This document shows positions 22,480 through 29,473 of a DNA stretch of 35,661 nucleotides, piece by piece; within the stretch, counting starts at the first letter, position 1, and every line of letters begins with the position of its first letter. The notes under the pieces are model-generated. The model ran no database searches. It was not told the origin of the DNA and saw only the letters and a list, made by a program, of their open reading frames with translations. This DNA comes from an uncultured Bacteroidia bacterium (GTDB lineage Bacteria > Bacteroidota > Bacteroidia > Bacteroidales > UBA932). The translations under genes and the position numbers were made by a program. The DNA lies in the NCBI GenBank assembly GCA_902772985.1, contig CACYCP010000050.1:1-35661 (forward strand), written 5' to 3'.

Positions 22480-23724
22480 ATGAAGATGAAAAAAGTATTT
22501 TTGACCAAAGTATCGGCATTTGCAATAATTGCAAGCCTTCTTGTCGCAGGTGCCTGCGGCGGTACCGACAGCAACAAGACCGACAACAACAGGGATGACG
22601 TTCCTGATGCCGTCGATCCCAACCGCGTGGATGAATATGAGGCTGAATCCGGCATTTACGGCGAGTGGAAAGACTCGGTCCATACTGCCATGGCCGATGC
22701 TTTCAAGAAGCAGAGGCTGAAGATAGGTTCTTATGAAATGCCTATCTACTGGGAAAAATTCGGAACCAAGCCTTCCGACGGCCGTTCCCTCTTCATCTCC
22801 CTGCACGGTGGCGGCGGAGCTCCCGCGGCAACGAACAACCAGCAGTGGAACAACCAGAAAACCTTGTATAAATCAAAGGGTTATCCCAAGGAAGGCATCT
22901 ATCTGGCCCCTCGTGCCATCACCGATACCTGGGACCTGCACTTCCGTCCCGAATCCGACGAATTTTACGAGCAGATTATCCACATGTGCGTGGCCTTCCT
23001 GAACGTGAATCCGGACAAGGTTTATATCATGGGTTATTCCGCGGGCGGTGACGGCGTATGGCGTATTGCGCCCCGTATGGCCGACCACTGGGCCGCCGCT
23101 TCCATGATGGCGGGCCACCCCGGCGACGTTTCCCTCCTTCCCCTCAGGAACCTTCCGTTCATGATTTGGTGCGGTGCCAAAGACATCGCTTATAACCGTA
23201 ACGAGGAGTGCGCCAACAGGATAGAAGAAATGGACCTGCTCCAGGCCGAAGATCCTGAGGGTTATATCCATTCAGGCCACATTCTGTCCGGCAAGGAACA
23301 CTGGATGGATCTTGAGGATGCCGCTGCCTTCCCTTGGATGACCAAGTACATCAGGAACCCTTACCCCAACAAGGTTGTGTGGGTACAGGGTGACGGCAAG
23401 ATGAAGAGGTACTTCTACTGGATTGGCGCTCCTGAAAAAGAGGCCAAGAAGGGCTCAACCGCCGTCGTGGAGGTTAAGGACAATGAAATTTGCATCAGCG
23501 AGTGCGACTACAGCTACCTGAACCTGTACCTGAACGACAAGCTGGTGGATTTCAGCAAGAACGTAAAGGTGGTTTATGCTCCCGAGGACAAGGAGCCGGT
23601 GGTCCTTTTCGACGATATCGTCACAAAAGATGACAAACTCCTGAAGAGCACCCTCAAAGCCCGCGGCGACAAATCCTATTCCTTCCCCGCAATGGTGAAG
23701 GTTGTTCTTCCCAAGGCCGAGTAG
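22480..23724 (+). CDS. alpha/beta-hydrolase lipoprotein, esterase/depolymerase-like
   Basis: The frame opens earlier, inside the GH3 gene, but the ATG at 22480 (MKMKKVFLTKVSAFAIIA) gives a proper lipoprotein signal with Cys26 in VAGAC. It is followed by a low-complexity Asp/Asn linker (SNKTDNNRDDVPDAVDPN). The 414-residue product has SLHGGGG (oxyanion region), the nucleophile elbow VYIMGYSAGGDGVW with Ser187, and a late His in SGKEHWMD. It resembles the PHB-depolymerase/CE1-like group, which includes acetyl and feruloyl esterases of plant-glycan loci. In this context removal of acyl groups before glycosidase action is likely, but the acyl group is not identifiable. A C-terminal beta-rich part (about 315-414) may be an accessory domain. 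Its stop is 2 nt from the stop of the convergent reductase gene. Confidence 0.82.
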   Translation: MKMKKVFLTKVSAFAIIASLLVAGACGGTDSNKTDNNRDDVPDAVDPNRVDEYEAESGIYGEWKDSVHTAMADAFKKQRLKIGSYEMPIYWEKFGTKPSDGRSLFISLHGGGGAPAATNNQQWNNQKTLYKSKGYPKEGIYLAPRAITDTWDLHFRPESDEFYEQIIHMCVAFLNVNPDKVYIMGYSAGGDGVWRIAPRMADHWAAASMMAGHPGDVSLLPLRNLPFMIWCGAKDIAYNRNEECANRIEEMDLLQAEDPEGYIHSGHILSGKEHWMDLEDAAAFPWMTKYIRNPYPNKVVWVQGDGKMKRYFYWIGAPEKEAKKGSTAVVEVKDNEICISECDYSYLNLYLNDKLVDFSKNVKVVYAPEDKEPVVLFDDIVTKDDKLLKSTLKARGDKSYSFPAMVKVVLPKAE

Positions 23725-23726
23725 TC

Positions 23727-25052
23727 TTAGAGGATATCGCTGGATGATTTGAGCTGTTCGACATACCTCGCGATTCTGTTAAGTTCGCGGGGTATGCGTA
23801 TGCTTTGGGGGCAATGCGGCACGCACTTTTGGCAGTGAATGCAATGATCGGCCTGCCGTACAGTTGGAATAGCTCTGTCGTAGCTTACAAGATAGGCACG
23901 TCGGAGCTTCATGTAATCCTTTTGCTCGGGGCTTTGGGCAAAGGTGCCGTCCGTTACCATTTTGTTGTAGTGGGAGAATATGCCGGGAATGTCAATTCCG
24001 TAGGGGCAGGGCATGCAGTACTGGCAGGCGGTGCATTCCACAAGCGGATATTCTTTCATAAGCACTGCCATCTTTTCCATGAATTCCAGCTCTTCCTCGC
24101 TCATTGGACGGAAGTTGCTGAAAGTCCGGATGTTTTCTTCCAGAGGCTCCATCGAGCTCATTCCGCTAAGGATGGTCAGGACCCTGGGATAGCTTCCAAT
24201 AAAACGGAAAGCCCAGCTGGCCGATGAACTGTCCGGCTCCCGGCTTTTGAATTCCTTGGTGATGTTGGCCGGAACCGAAGCCAGGCGGCCGCCCTGCAGG
24301 GGTTCCATTATGACGATGGGAATTTCCCTCTTGTCCAACTCTTCGTACAGGTATTTGGCGTTCACGTTGCGCACTCCGTCGGCGTGGGTCCAGTCCACGT
24401 AATTCATCTGGATCTGGACGAAATCCCACTTCGTGCCGCCCTCGTCGTGAATTTTCATGAAAGCGTCGAAAGCCTCCTGGTTACCGTGGAAGGAGAAGCC
24501 CAGATTCCTTATCCGGCCCGCCTCCTTTTCCTTTTTCAGGAAGTCCAGCATACCGTTTTTTACGTACCTTTGTTCGAATACCGGCAGTCCGCCGCCTCCG
24601 ATTGAATGCAGCAGGTAGTAGTCGAAATAGCGAGTATTCATCTCCTTGAAGGAGTCCTTGTACATTTTAAGGGATGCCGTATCGGAATTGTCGCCGAAGT
24701 TGGAGAGCTTGGTGGCGATGAAATAGGATTCCCTTGGATATCGGCTCAAGGCCTTTCCTGCCGCCCTTTCCGATTTTCCGCGGAGGTAGGCGGGGGAGGT
24801 GTCGTAATAATTGATTCCGGCCTCCATGGCCCTTGCAACCATCTCGTCCACTTTTTCCTGGACAATTTCGTCTCCGTTCATGGGCCAGCGCATACAGCCG
24901 TAGCCCAGAAGGGAAATCTTGTCCCCGTTCAGGGGGTTGATTCTGTACTGCATGCCGCTTCCATTTGCTTCGGAGGCCGAAGCAGTGGCTTTAGCAATGA
25001 TGGGTGCTGCGCAGGCGGCTATGCCGGTCTTCAAAAAATCTCTTCTATCCAT
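23727..25052 (-). CDS. Tat-exported aldo/keto reductase with C-terminal 4Fe-4S ferredoxin motifs
   Basis: 441 residues. MDRRDFLKTGIAACAAPI is a twin-arginine signal. The AKR barrel carries the full tetrad: Asp84 and Tyr89 (YYDTSPAY), Lys115 (FIATKLS) and His149 (YYLLHS). After the barrel, CTACQYCMPCPYGIDIP (from 340) and CIHCQKCVPHCP (from 404) are ferredoxin-type clusters; the first has the CxxCxxCxxxP form with Pro, found in ferredoxin-fused AKRs. Export in folded state fits cofactor-loaded enzyme acting in the periplasm. The gene lies 4 nt after the polyferredoxin membrane gene, a likely electron donor or acceptor. The carbonyl substrate is unknown. It is convergent with the esterase gene. 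Confidence 0.9.
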   Translation of the reverse strand: MDRRDFLKTGIAACAAPIIAKATASASEANGSGMQYRINPLNGDKISLLGYGCMRWPMNGDEIVQEKVDEMVARAMEAGINYYDTSPAYLRGKSERAAGKALSRYPRESYFIATKLSNFGDNSDTASLKMYKDSFKEMNTRYFDYYLLHSIGGGGLPVFEQRYVKNGMLDFLKKEKEAGRIRNLGFSFHGNQEAFDAFMKIHDEGGTKWDFVQIQMNYVDWTHADGVRNVNAKYLYEELDKREIPIVIMEPLQGGRLASVPANITKEFKSREPDSSSASWAFRFIGSYPRVLTILSGMSSMEPLEENIRTFSNFRPMSEEELEFMEKMAVLMKEYPLVECTACQYCMPCPYGIDIPGIFSHYNKMVTDGTFAQSPEQKDYMKLRRAYLVSYDRAIPTVRQADHCIHCQKCVPHCPQSIRIPRELNRIARYVEQLKSSSDIL

Positions 25053-25056
25053 GGGG

Positions 25057-26517
25057 CTATACGTTTCTGTGTTCGGACAATCCTTCTACAAAGATGGCGC
25101 TTATGGGACGTGTGGGGCAAAGGAATTCGCATGCTCCACATCCTATGCAGCGCTCTTTGTCAACACTGGGAATGAAAATGTCGCTGGCCTCATCTTTCAC
25201 CATCTGGATGGCTCCGCTGGGGCATCGGCGGACGCAGTTGCCGCAGCTTTCGCCGTTTTCGGCAATGCAAAGATCCCTGCGTATGGTGGCGGTACCAATC
25301 TTGATGGTGCTCTTTTCCTCCTTGCTGAAGGGACGGATGGCGCCGGTAGGGCAAACCTGCGAGCAGCGGGTGCATTCGGGACGGCACCAGCCGCGCTCGT
25401 AAGAGGATTCAGGCTGCATCAGGTGCTCAAGATCGGTAGAGGGCCGAAGTACATTGTTCGGGCACTGGGCAACGCAAAGCTGGCAGCCGGTGCAGTGGCT
25501 GTACATATTCTTATGGCCATTTGATCCGGGAGGAGTGATGGCCGTTTCGCGCTTGGGGACTTTTTTGTCCAGAACAGCGGCAAGTCCGCCGTCCACCTTC
25601 TTTTCCTGGGCTTTGGCGGCTGCACTGCCAATGGCGATTGCAGTACCGGTAAGGAATGCCCGGCGGCCCTTGTCGGCTTTGGATCCGGCTTCGGCTTCTT
25701 TCTTCTTGCCCCAGGCGAACTGGTAATTCAGGGCATCGAATTCGCAGCTGTCGATGCAGTTGAAGCAATTGACGCATCGGCTGTAGTCTATACTGTGATT
25801 GACGGCGTCCAGGCAGGAGGCCTTGCACTTGCGGGCGCATTTGCGGCAGTTCTTGCACTTTTCGGTATCAATCACCGGACGGAACATCGCAAAGCGGGAG
25901 ATAAGGCCAAGCGTTGTGCCCACAGGGCATACGGTGTTGCAATAATCCCGGCCTCCGCGGCAGGCCATTACCACTATGACAATGAGCGTAACAACGGCGA
26001 TAATGAAGGTTGGAAGGCTCCTGAGCCATATTTCCTTATTGTAGAAGGCATAGTTTCCGGCCCTTTCGGCCATTGCTGCGAAGATGTTGTTGAACCAAAG
26101 ATAAACCGGCTGAAACAGATTCTGCACTATCCTTCCCCAGGCGCTGTAAGGGGCAAGAAGCGCCACAAGGGAGTTTATGCCCAATATTATAGCCAGGATG
26201 AAAAGACCCAGCACTCCGTAGCGCAGCCATTTCAGTTCCTTCTTGAAGCGATAGGGCCTCTTGTGGAAAAGGTGTGCGACTCCGTCCTGGAACACCCCCA
26301 GGGGGCAAATGATTGAGCAGTAGAGCCTTCCGCCTACAAGCGTAAGGATGACAAGCCCAAGGATGATTCCCAGGTTCAAAGCAAGTACCGCTGGCAGGAA
26401 CTGAATCTTAGCCATCCATCCAAGCCAGCCGTGCAGTACACCGGTGAAATCCAGCAGCAGGGCAGTGATGCCAAGCCAGAGAAGAACCGCGAGTACAATA
26501 CGAATCTTTTTCAGCAT
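25057..26517 (-). CDS. polyferredoxin membrane protein, NapH-like N-half fused to NapG-like ferredoxin C-half
   Basis: 486 residues. Membrane helices lie near 7-27, 42-62, 98-120 and 167-186. CSIICPLG and CNTVCPVG are the NapH/NosR-type Cys-x3-Cys-Pro motifs at the membrane face. Cytoplasmic 4Fe-4S ligands follow: CKNCRKCARKC (221-231) and CVNCFNCIDSC (248-258). At 284-304 comes GRRAFLTGTAIAIGSAAAKA, which looks exactly like a twin-arginine signal yet is internal. Beyond it are four more ferredoxin clusters (CTGCQLCVAQC, CTRCSQVC with upstream Cys, CGNCVRRC, CIGCGACEFLC). The layout suggests a quinol-to-periplasm electron conduit made by joining NapH- and NapG-like units. It heads the operon with the exported reductase. 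No napA or other terminal reductase is present here. Confidence 0.88.
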   Translation of the reverse strand: MLKKIRIVLAVLLWLGITALLLDFTGVLHGWLGWMAKIQFLPAVLALNLGIILGLVILTLVGGRLYCSIICPLGVFQDGVAHLFHKRPYRFKKELKWLRYGVLGLFILAIILGINSLVALLAPYSAWGRIVQNLFQPVYLWFNNIFAAMAERAGNYAFYNKEIWLRSLPTFIIAVVTLIVIVVMACRGGRDYCNTVCPVGTTLGLISRFAMFRPVIDTEKCKNCRKCARKCKASCLDAVNHSIDYSRCVNCFNCIDSCEFDALNYQFAWGKKKEAEAGSKADKGRRAFLTGTAIAIGSAAAKAQEKKVDGGLAAVLDKKVPKRETAITPPGSNGHKNMYSHCTGCQLCVAQCPNNVLRPSTDLEHLMQPESSYERGWCRPECTRCSQVCPTGAIRPFSKEEKSTIKIGTATIRRDLCIAENGESCGNCVRRCPSGAIQMVKDEASDIFIPSVDKERCIGCGACEFLCPTRPISAIFVEGLSEHRNV

Positions 26518-26544
26518 TTAAGAAATAATTTAGTCGTTCGAGGA

Positions 26545-26552
26545 CAAATATA
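26545..26552 (-). promoter_or_regulatory. -7 box TATATTTG of the polyferredoxin/reductase operon
   Basis: On the minus strand TATATTTG lies 27 nt before the ATG at 26517, back-to-back with the plus-strand element at 26567. No TTTG is seen 19 nt upstream. Confidence 0.65.
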
Positions 26553-26566
26553 AGTATATTTTTTCG

Positions 26567-26573
26567 TATCTTG
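26567..26573 (+). promoter_or_regulatory. imperfect promoter TTTTTTCGTATCTTG for the metallophosphoesterase gene
   Basis: TTTTTTCG (26559-26566) followed by TATCTTG resembles the TTTTTCGTAnnTTTG element at 5561 and 29440 but lacks one T of the box. It precedes the ATG at 26590 by 16 nt. Confidence 0.45.
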
Positions 26574-26589
26574 TGGAAAACTATGAACG

Positions 26590-27417
26590 ATGAAACGTAT
26601 TTTATTTTTCCTTGCTTTTGGGGTGCTTGCTTCTTGCAACAGTTTTACTCCTTTTACTTTTGTGCATTTGAGCGACACCCAGATAGGTTTTATTGACAAG
26701 TCACCGCAATTTGCTCATTCTGATTCACTTATGAAGGCGGCAGTGTTGGCAGTGAATGAACTTGATCCTCTTCTTGTAGTGAATACCGGGGATCACGTTA
26801 ACGTTTATGACGATCCTGTGCAGGACTCCATATTCCGCATCCGTTCGGCCGAAATCAAAGCCCCGCTATACATGGTTCCTGGCAACCACGACATCACTAC
26901 ACCTTATTATCTGGAAAATCGTGGCCGATATGTCAAGGCACGCGGCTATGACCGTTTTTCGGTCAAGAAGAAGGGCTGTGCATTCATCGGCATAGACAGC
27001 AACTGCATAATAAATAAAACTCCCGATGCCGCAATGACAGAGGAGGAACAGTTTTCCTGGCTCACCAAAGAGCTGCACGACGCCAGGAAATGCAAGCACA
27101 TCTTCATTTTCCTGCATTGCCCCATTTTCCGCGTAAGAGTGGATGAACCTGTGGACTACTCGAATTTCCCGGTGGAAAAAAGGGAGAAATACCTCCGCCT
27201 GTTCAAGGATGCCGGGGTGACCGCCATTTTTGCCGGCCATCTTCACAGGACTCTCTACAGCGAGTATGAAGGAATGAAAATGTTTGTCGTCGGGCCTGTA
27301 GCAAATGCTCTTGGCAATGGCACTCCGGGCTTCAACTTGGTATCCGTTACCAAGGACGGGGTAGAGGTTGAATATGTCCCTACACCCGGTATTGATCCCA
27401 CTCATTGCCGCTTCTAA
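26590..27417 (+). CDS. calcineurin-like metallophosphoesterase lipoprotein
   Basis: 275 residues. MKRILFFLAFGVLASCNSF is a lipoprotein signal (Cys16). The phosphoesterase motifs are in order: HLSDTQIG, VNTGDHVN, VPGNHD, a His in IFLHCPIF, and GHLHRT, supplying the ligands of a dinuclear metal centre. The fold and size fit small periplasmic phosphohydrolases or purple-acid-phosphatase-like proteins; the substrate (phosphomonoester, nucleotide or phospholipid) cannot be read. It is a single-gene unit with its own divergent promoter, followed by a T-rich stretch without a clear hairpin and then the tRNA promoter. Confidence 0.9.
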   Translation: MKRILFFLAFGVLASCNSFTPFTFVHLSDTQIGFIDKSPQFAHSDSLMKAAVLAVNELDPLLVVNTGDHVNVYDDPVQDSIFRIRSAEIKAPLYMVPGNHDITTPYYLENRGRYVKARGYDRFSVKKKGCAFIGIDSNCIINKTPDAAMTEEEQFSWLTKELHDARKCKHIFIFLHCPIFRVRVDEPVDYSNFPVEKREKYLRLFKDAGVTAIFAGHLHRTLYSEYEGMKMFVVGPVANALGNGTPGFNLVSVTKDGVEVEYVPTPGIDPTHCRF

Positions 27418-27431
27418 GTTTTTTTAAAATT

Positions 27432-27465
27432 TTTGTTGCAGTTTTAGAAAAAGTTACTACCTTTG
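27432..27465 (+). promoter_or_regulatory. tRNA promoter: TTTGTTG, 19 nt, TACCTTTG
   Basis: TTG at 27436-27438 is separated by exactly 19 nt from TACCTTTG at 27458-27465. This is the clearest full Bacteroidota -33/-7 promoter on the plus strand here and lies 30 nt before the first tRNA. Confidence 0.8.
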
Positions 27466-27495
27466 CATTCCCGTTTGGAAAACGAGGAAACGGAA

Positions 27496-27568
27496 GACTC
27501 GTTAGCTCAGTAGGTAGAGCACAACACTTTTAATGTTGGGGTCTCGGGTTCGAGCCCCGAACGGGTCA
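27496..27568 (+). tRNA. tRNA-Lys (anticodon TTT)
   Basis: 73 nt fold as a cloverleaf. The acceptor GACTCGT pairs with ACGGGTC (one G-U). The D arm is GCTC/GAGC. The anticodon stem CAACA/TGTTG encloses the loop CTTTTAA, giving anticodon TTT. The T arm TCGGG/CCCGA encloses TTCGAGC. Discriminator A; CCA is not encoded. It reads AAA/AAG lysine codons. Confidence 0.96.
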
Positions 27569-27599
27569 CAAAGGAAGCGAGTCTTCCAAGAGTTTACCA

Positions 27600-27672
<73 letters not shown>

Positions 27673-27675
27673 CAA

Positions 27676-27709
27676 AGCAGGACGATCTTATCGGTCGCCC
27701 TGCTTTTTT
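27676..27709 (+). terminator. intrinsic terminator of the tRNA-Lys transcript
   Basis: AGCAGG (27676-27681) pairs with CCTGCT (27699-27704), with an inner GACGAT/ATCGGTC stem interrupted by single bulges, followed by TTTTTT. It lies 3 nt after the second tRNA. Confidence 0.82.
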
Positions 27710-27714
27710 GTAAA

Positions 27715-27999
27715 TTATTTGGATTTTTTTAATGATTCCGCAATCTGTTCCCGAGCGGTTTCCATGCCTTTCTCCATTCCTTCGGCAACACCTGTTTTAT
27801 GGGCGTAATCTATCTGCCGGCGAATATCTTCTTGGGTTGCATATCGTTTTTTATGCTTAGCCACGGCGGGAGACAGGGGTTTGGGCTGACGTCGGAAAAG
27901 GGCGGGGCTTATCCGTCTCTGTTGCCGGACGGCTAACTCCTCCCTTTTGACCGCTTCCTCACGGAAGCCTCCAACGGTCGTCAAACACACGCCGTCCAA
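27715..27999 (-). CDS. small ORF, possibly a C-terminal remnant of an Rpn/PD-(D/E)XK-type protein
   Basis: 94 codons from a TTG (no in-frame ATG), open upstream to a TAG at about 28069. The C-terminal half is protein-like: RYATQEDIRRQIDYAHKTG, then AEGMEKGMETAREQIAE and a Lys-rich end. Gly-Met-Glu-Lys-Gly repeats near the C-terminus are typical of Rpn-family recombination-promoting nuclease/putative transposases. No catalytic domain is present. The N-terminal half is Arg-rich, unconvincing, and lies entirely between the arms of a 30-bp inverted repeat. I read it as a truncated remnant joined to unrelated sequence. A real small gene is possible but the start is weak. Confidence 0.35.
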   Translation of the reverse strand: MDGVCLTTVGGFREEAVKREELAVRQQRRISPALFRRQPKPLSPAVAKHKKRYATQEDIRRQIDYAHKTGVAEGMEKGMETAREQIAESLKKSK

Positions 28000-28072
28000 A
28001 ATAGCAACATTGACGAGACCCGCGGCTCCTTCCCTCCTATTCGCCCAAATCCCTGTCTCCCGCCGTGGCTAA
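27857..28072. repeat. 30-bp inverted repeat (29/30 matches) enclosing 156 bp
   Basis: The left arm 27857-27886 (TTAGCCACGGCGGGAGACAG then GGGTTTGGGC) is the reverse complement of 28043-28072 except for one base (G versus A at arm position 23). The 156-bp interior holds a further hairpin, GCTTCC-TCAC-GGAAGC (27953-27968), which on the minus strand has a GTGA tetraloop, and a weaker one at 27913-27932. The element sits between the tRNA terminator and the 3' end of nth. An invertible segment, a small transposon-like element (MITE) or a structured RNA are all possible. No flanking target-site duplication is seen. Confidence 0.85.
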
Positions 28073-28082
28073 AATCTCCGGG

Positions 28083-28712
28083 CTATAAGGGATAAGAGGC
28101 GCACCAAGGGGTGAGGGGACAGTCGGAGCAGCGGGGGGAACGGGCGGTGCAGGTGTATCGGCCATGTAGGATGAGCCAGTGATGGGCAAGTGGCCGATGC
28201 TGCGGGGCGATGTGCTTTTCCAGGTCTTTCTCTACCTCGAAGGGCGTTTTTCCGGAGGAGAGCCCCAGGCGGTGCGAAACCCTGAAAACGTGGGTGTCCA
28301 CGGCAATCACCGGCTTATCGTAAACGATTGATGCAATGACATTTGCGGTCTTGCGGCCGACGCCCGGAAGTGACATCAGCTCGTCGATGTCGGAAGGGAC
28401 CTGCCCGTCGAAATCGGCCAGAAGTTTTTGGGCCATGCCTATCAGGTGCGTGGCCTTGGAATTGGGGTAGGAAACGCTTTTTATGTAGGGAAAAATCTCC
28501 TCGAAAGAGGCCGATGCCATGGCTTCGGGGGTAGGGAAGTCCCGGAACAGGTCCGGAGTGATCAGGTTCACCCTTTTGTCGGTGCACTGGGCGCTTAGAA
28601 TAACGGCGGTAAGAAGCTGGAAAGGATTGGCGAAATCCAGCTCTGACTGCACTGTAGGGCGGTTTTTGGAGAACCAGTCAATGATGCCTTCGAAGCGTTC
28701 TTTCTTTGTCAT
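28083..28712 (-). CDS. nth: endonuclease III
   Basis: 209 residues, the normal length. The helix-hairpin-helix and catalytic Lys are in LPGVGRKTANVIA (Lys121) and the catalytic Asp139 in AVDTHVFRVSHRLGL. The C-terminal iron-sulfur loop has Cys188, Cys195, Cys198 and Cys204 in the C-x6-C-x2-C-x5-C pattern. It is a bifunctional DNA glycosylase/AP lyase that removes oxidised pyrimidines. The start overlaps the stop of the upstream ABC ATPase gene by 4 nt (ATGA), so the two are coexpressed. Ten bases after its stop lies the right arm of the inverted repeat. Confidence 0.95.
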   Translation of the reverse strand: MTKKERFEGIIDWFSKNRPTVQSELDFANPFQLLTAVILSAQCTDKRVNLITPDLFRDFPTPEAMASASFEEIFPYIKSVSYPNSKATHLIGMAQKLLADFDGQVPSDIDELMSLPGVGRKTANVIASIVYDKPVIAVDTHVFRVSHRLGLSSGKTPFEVEKDLEKHIAPQHRPLAHHWLILHGRYTCTARSPRCSDCPLTPWCASYPL

Positions 28713-29401
28713 AGTTCTACGTCTATGCCTTCGTCAAGCAGTTCGGTGCAGCGCTCTTTTTCGCAGGAGAAAACCCTTCCGGGATATTTTTCGAAGATGT
28801 AGCGGTTGTGGGTGACCATTACGATGGCGGTACCCGCTTTGTTCAAATCGACCAGAAGCTGAAGGATTTCGTCGGCGGTTTCACCGTCCAGGTTGCCGGT
28901 GGGTTCATCGGCCAGAATGACGGCGGGATTGTTCAGGAGGGCGCGGGCGATGGCTATGCGCTGCTGCTCTCCGCCTGAAAGCTGGTGGGGCATCTTGTGG
29001 GCCTTGGTGCCCATTCCGACGCTGGCAAGGACTTCGCTTATCCTTTCGTCCATGGCCTGCTTGTTCTTCCAACCGGTGGCCTTGAGCACGAACTCCAGGT
29101 TATCCTCTACGCTGCGGTCCATAAGGAGTTGGAAATCCTGGAAAACCACACCCAGACTGCGCCTGAGGAAGGGTATGTCCTTCTGTTTGATGCCAATCAG
29201 GTTGAAACCGTTGACCAGGGCCTCGCCGGTGGAGACGCGGTTTTCGGCCGTGATGGTGCGGATGATGGAGGTCTTTCCGGAGCCAACTTTCCCCACGATG
29301 TAAACGAAATCCCCGGGCAAGATGTCCATGTCCAAACCGTAGATGACGATGTCTTCTCCGTTCAGGATATCGGCTTCTTTGAAATGAATTACTGCTTCCA
29401 T
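28709..29401 (-). CDS. ftsE: FtsE-like ABC transporter ATP-binding protein
   Basis: 230 residues with all ABC motifs: Walker A GKVGSGKT (37-44), Q-loop VFQDFQLL, signature LSGGEQQR, Walker [13 protein letters not shown] and the switch MVTHNRY. The divisome/LolD-MacB subgroup matches best, and [16 protein letters not shown] and the short C-terminus favour FtsE. With membrane partner FtsX it would couple ATP hydrolysis to cell-wall hydrolase activation at the division site. No ftsX is adjacent; the neighbour is nth. It has its own promoter 24 nt upstream. Confidence 0.82.
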   Translation of the reverse strand: MEAVIHFKEADILNGEDIVIYGLDMDILPGDFVYIVGKVGSGKTSIIRTITAENRVSTGEALVNGFNLIGIKQKDIPFLRRSLGVVFQDFQLLMDRSVEDNLEFVLKATGWKNKQAMDERISEVLASVGMGTKAHKMPHQLSGGEQQRIAIARALLNNPAVILADEPTGNLDGETADEILQLLVDLNKAGTAIVMVTHNRYIFEKYPGRVFSCEKERCTELLDEGIDVEL

Positions 29402-29424
29402 TTGAAATTACGCTTTCTGAAAGG

Positions 29425-29432
29425 CAAATATA
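29425..29432 (-). promoter_or_regulatory. -7 box TATATTTG of the ftsE-nth unit
   Basis: Minus-strand TATATTTG lies 23 nt before the ATG at 29401, back-to-back with the TPR-gene promoter. The 22-bp centre spacing equals that of the pair at 26545/26567. Confidence 0.68.
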
Positions 29433-29439
29433 ATCAGAT

Positions 29440-29454
29440 TTTTTCGTAAATTTG
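29440..29454 (+). promoter_or_regulatory. extended promoter TTTTTCGTAAATTTG of the TPR/beta-barrel operon
   Basis: Contains the TAAATTTG box (29447-29454) and is identical over 15 bp to 5561-5575. It lies 19 nt before the ATG at 29474. Confidence 0.72.
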
Positions 29455-29473
29455 TACGATAAACGCAAACGTA

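Noticed and set aside
23727..26517. Nitrate reductase (Nap) operon
   Set aside because: NapH/NapG-like features exist, but there is no napA, napB or napD here; the partner is an aldo/keto reductase.
26511..26699. 62-codon minus ORF over the divergent promoter at 26545
   Set aside because: It spans both promoter boxes and the start of the metallophosphoesterase gene; the translation is not protein-like.
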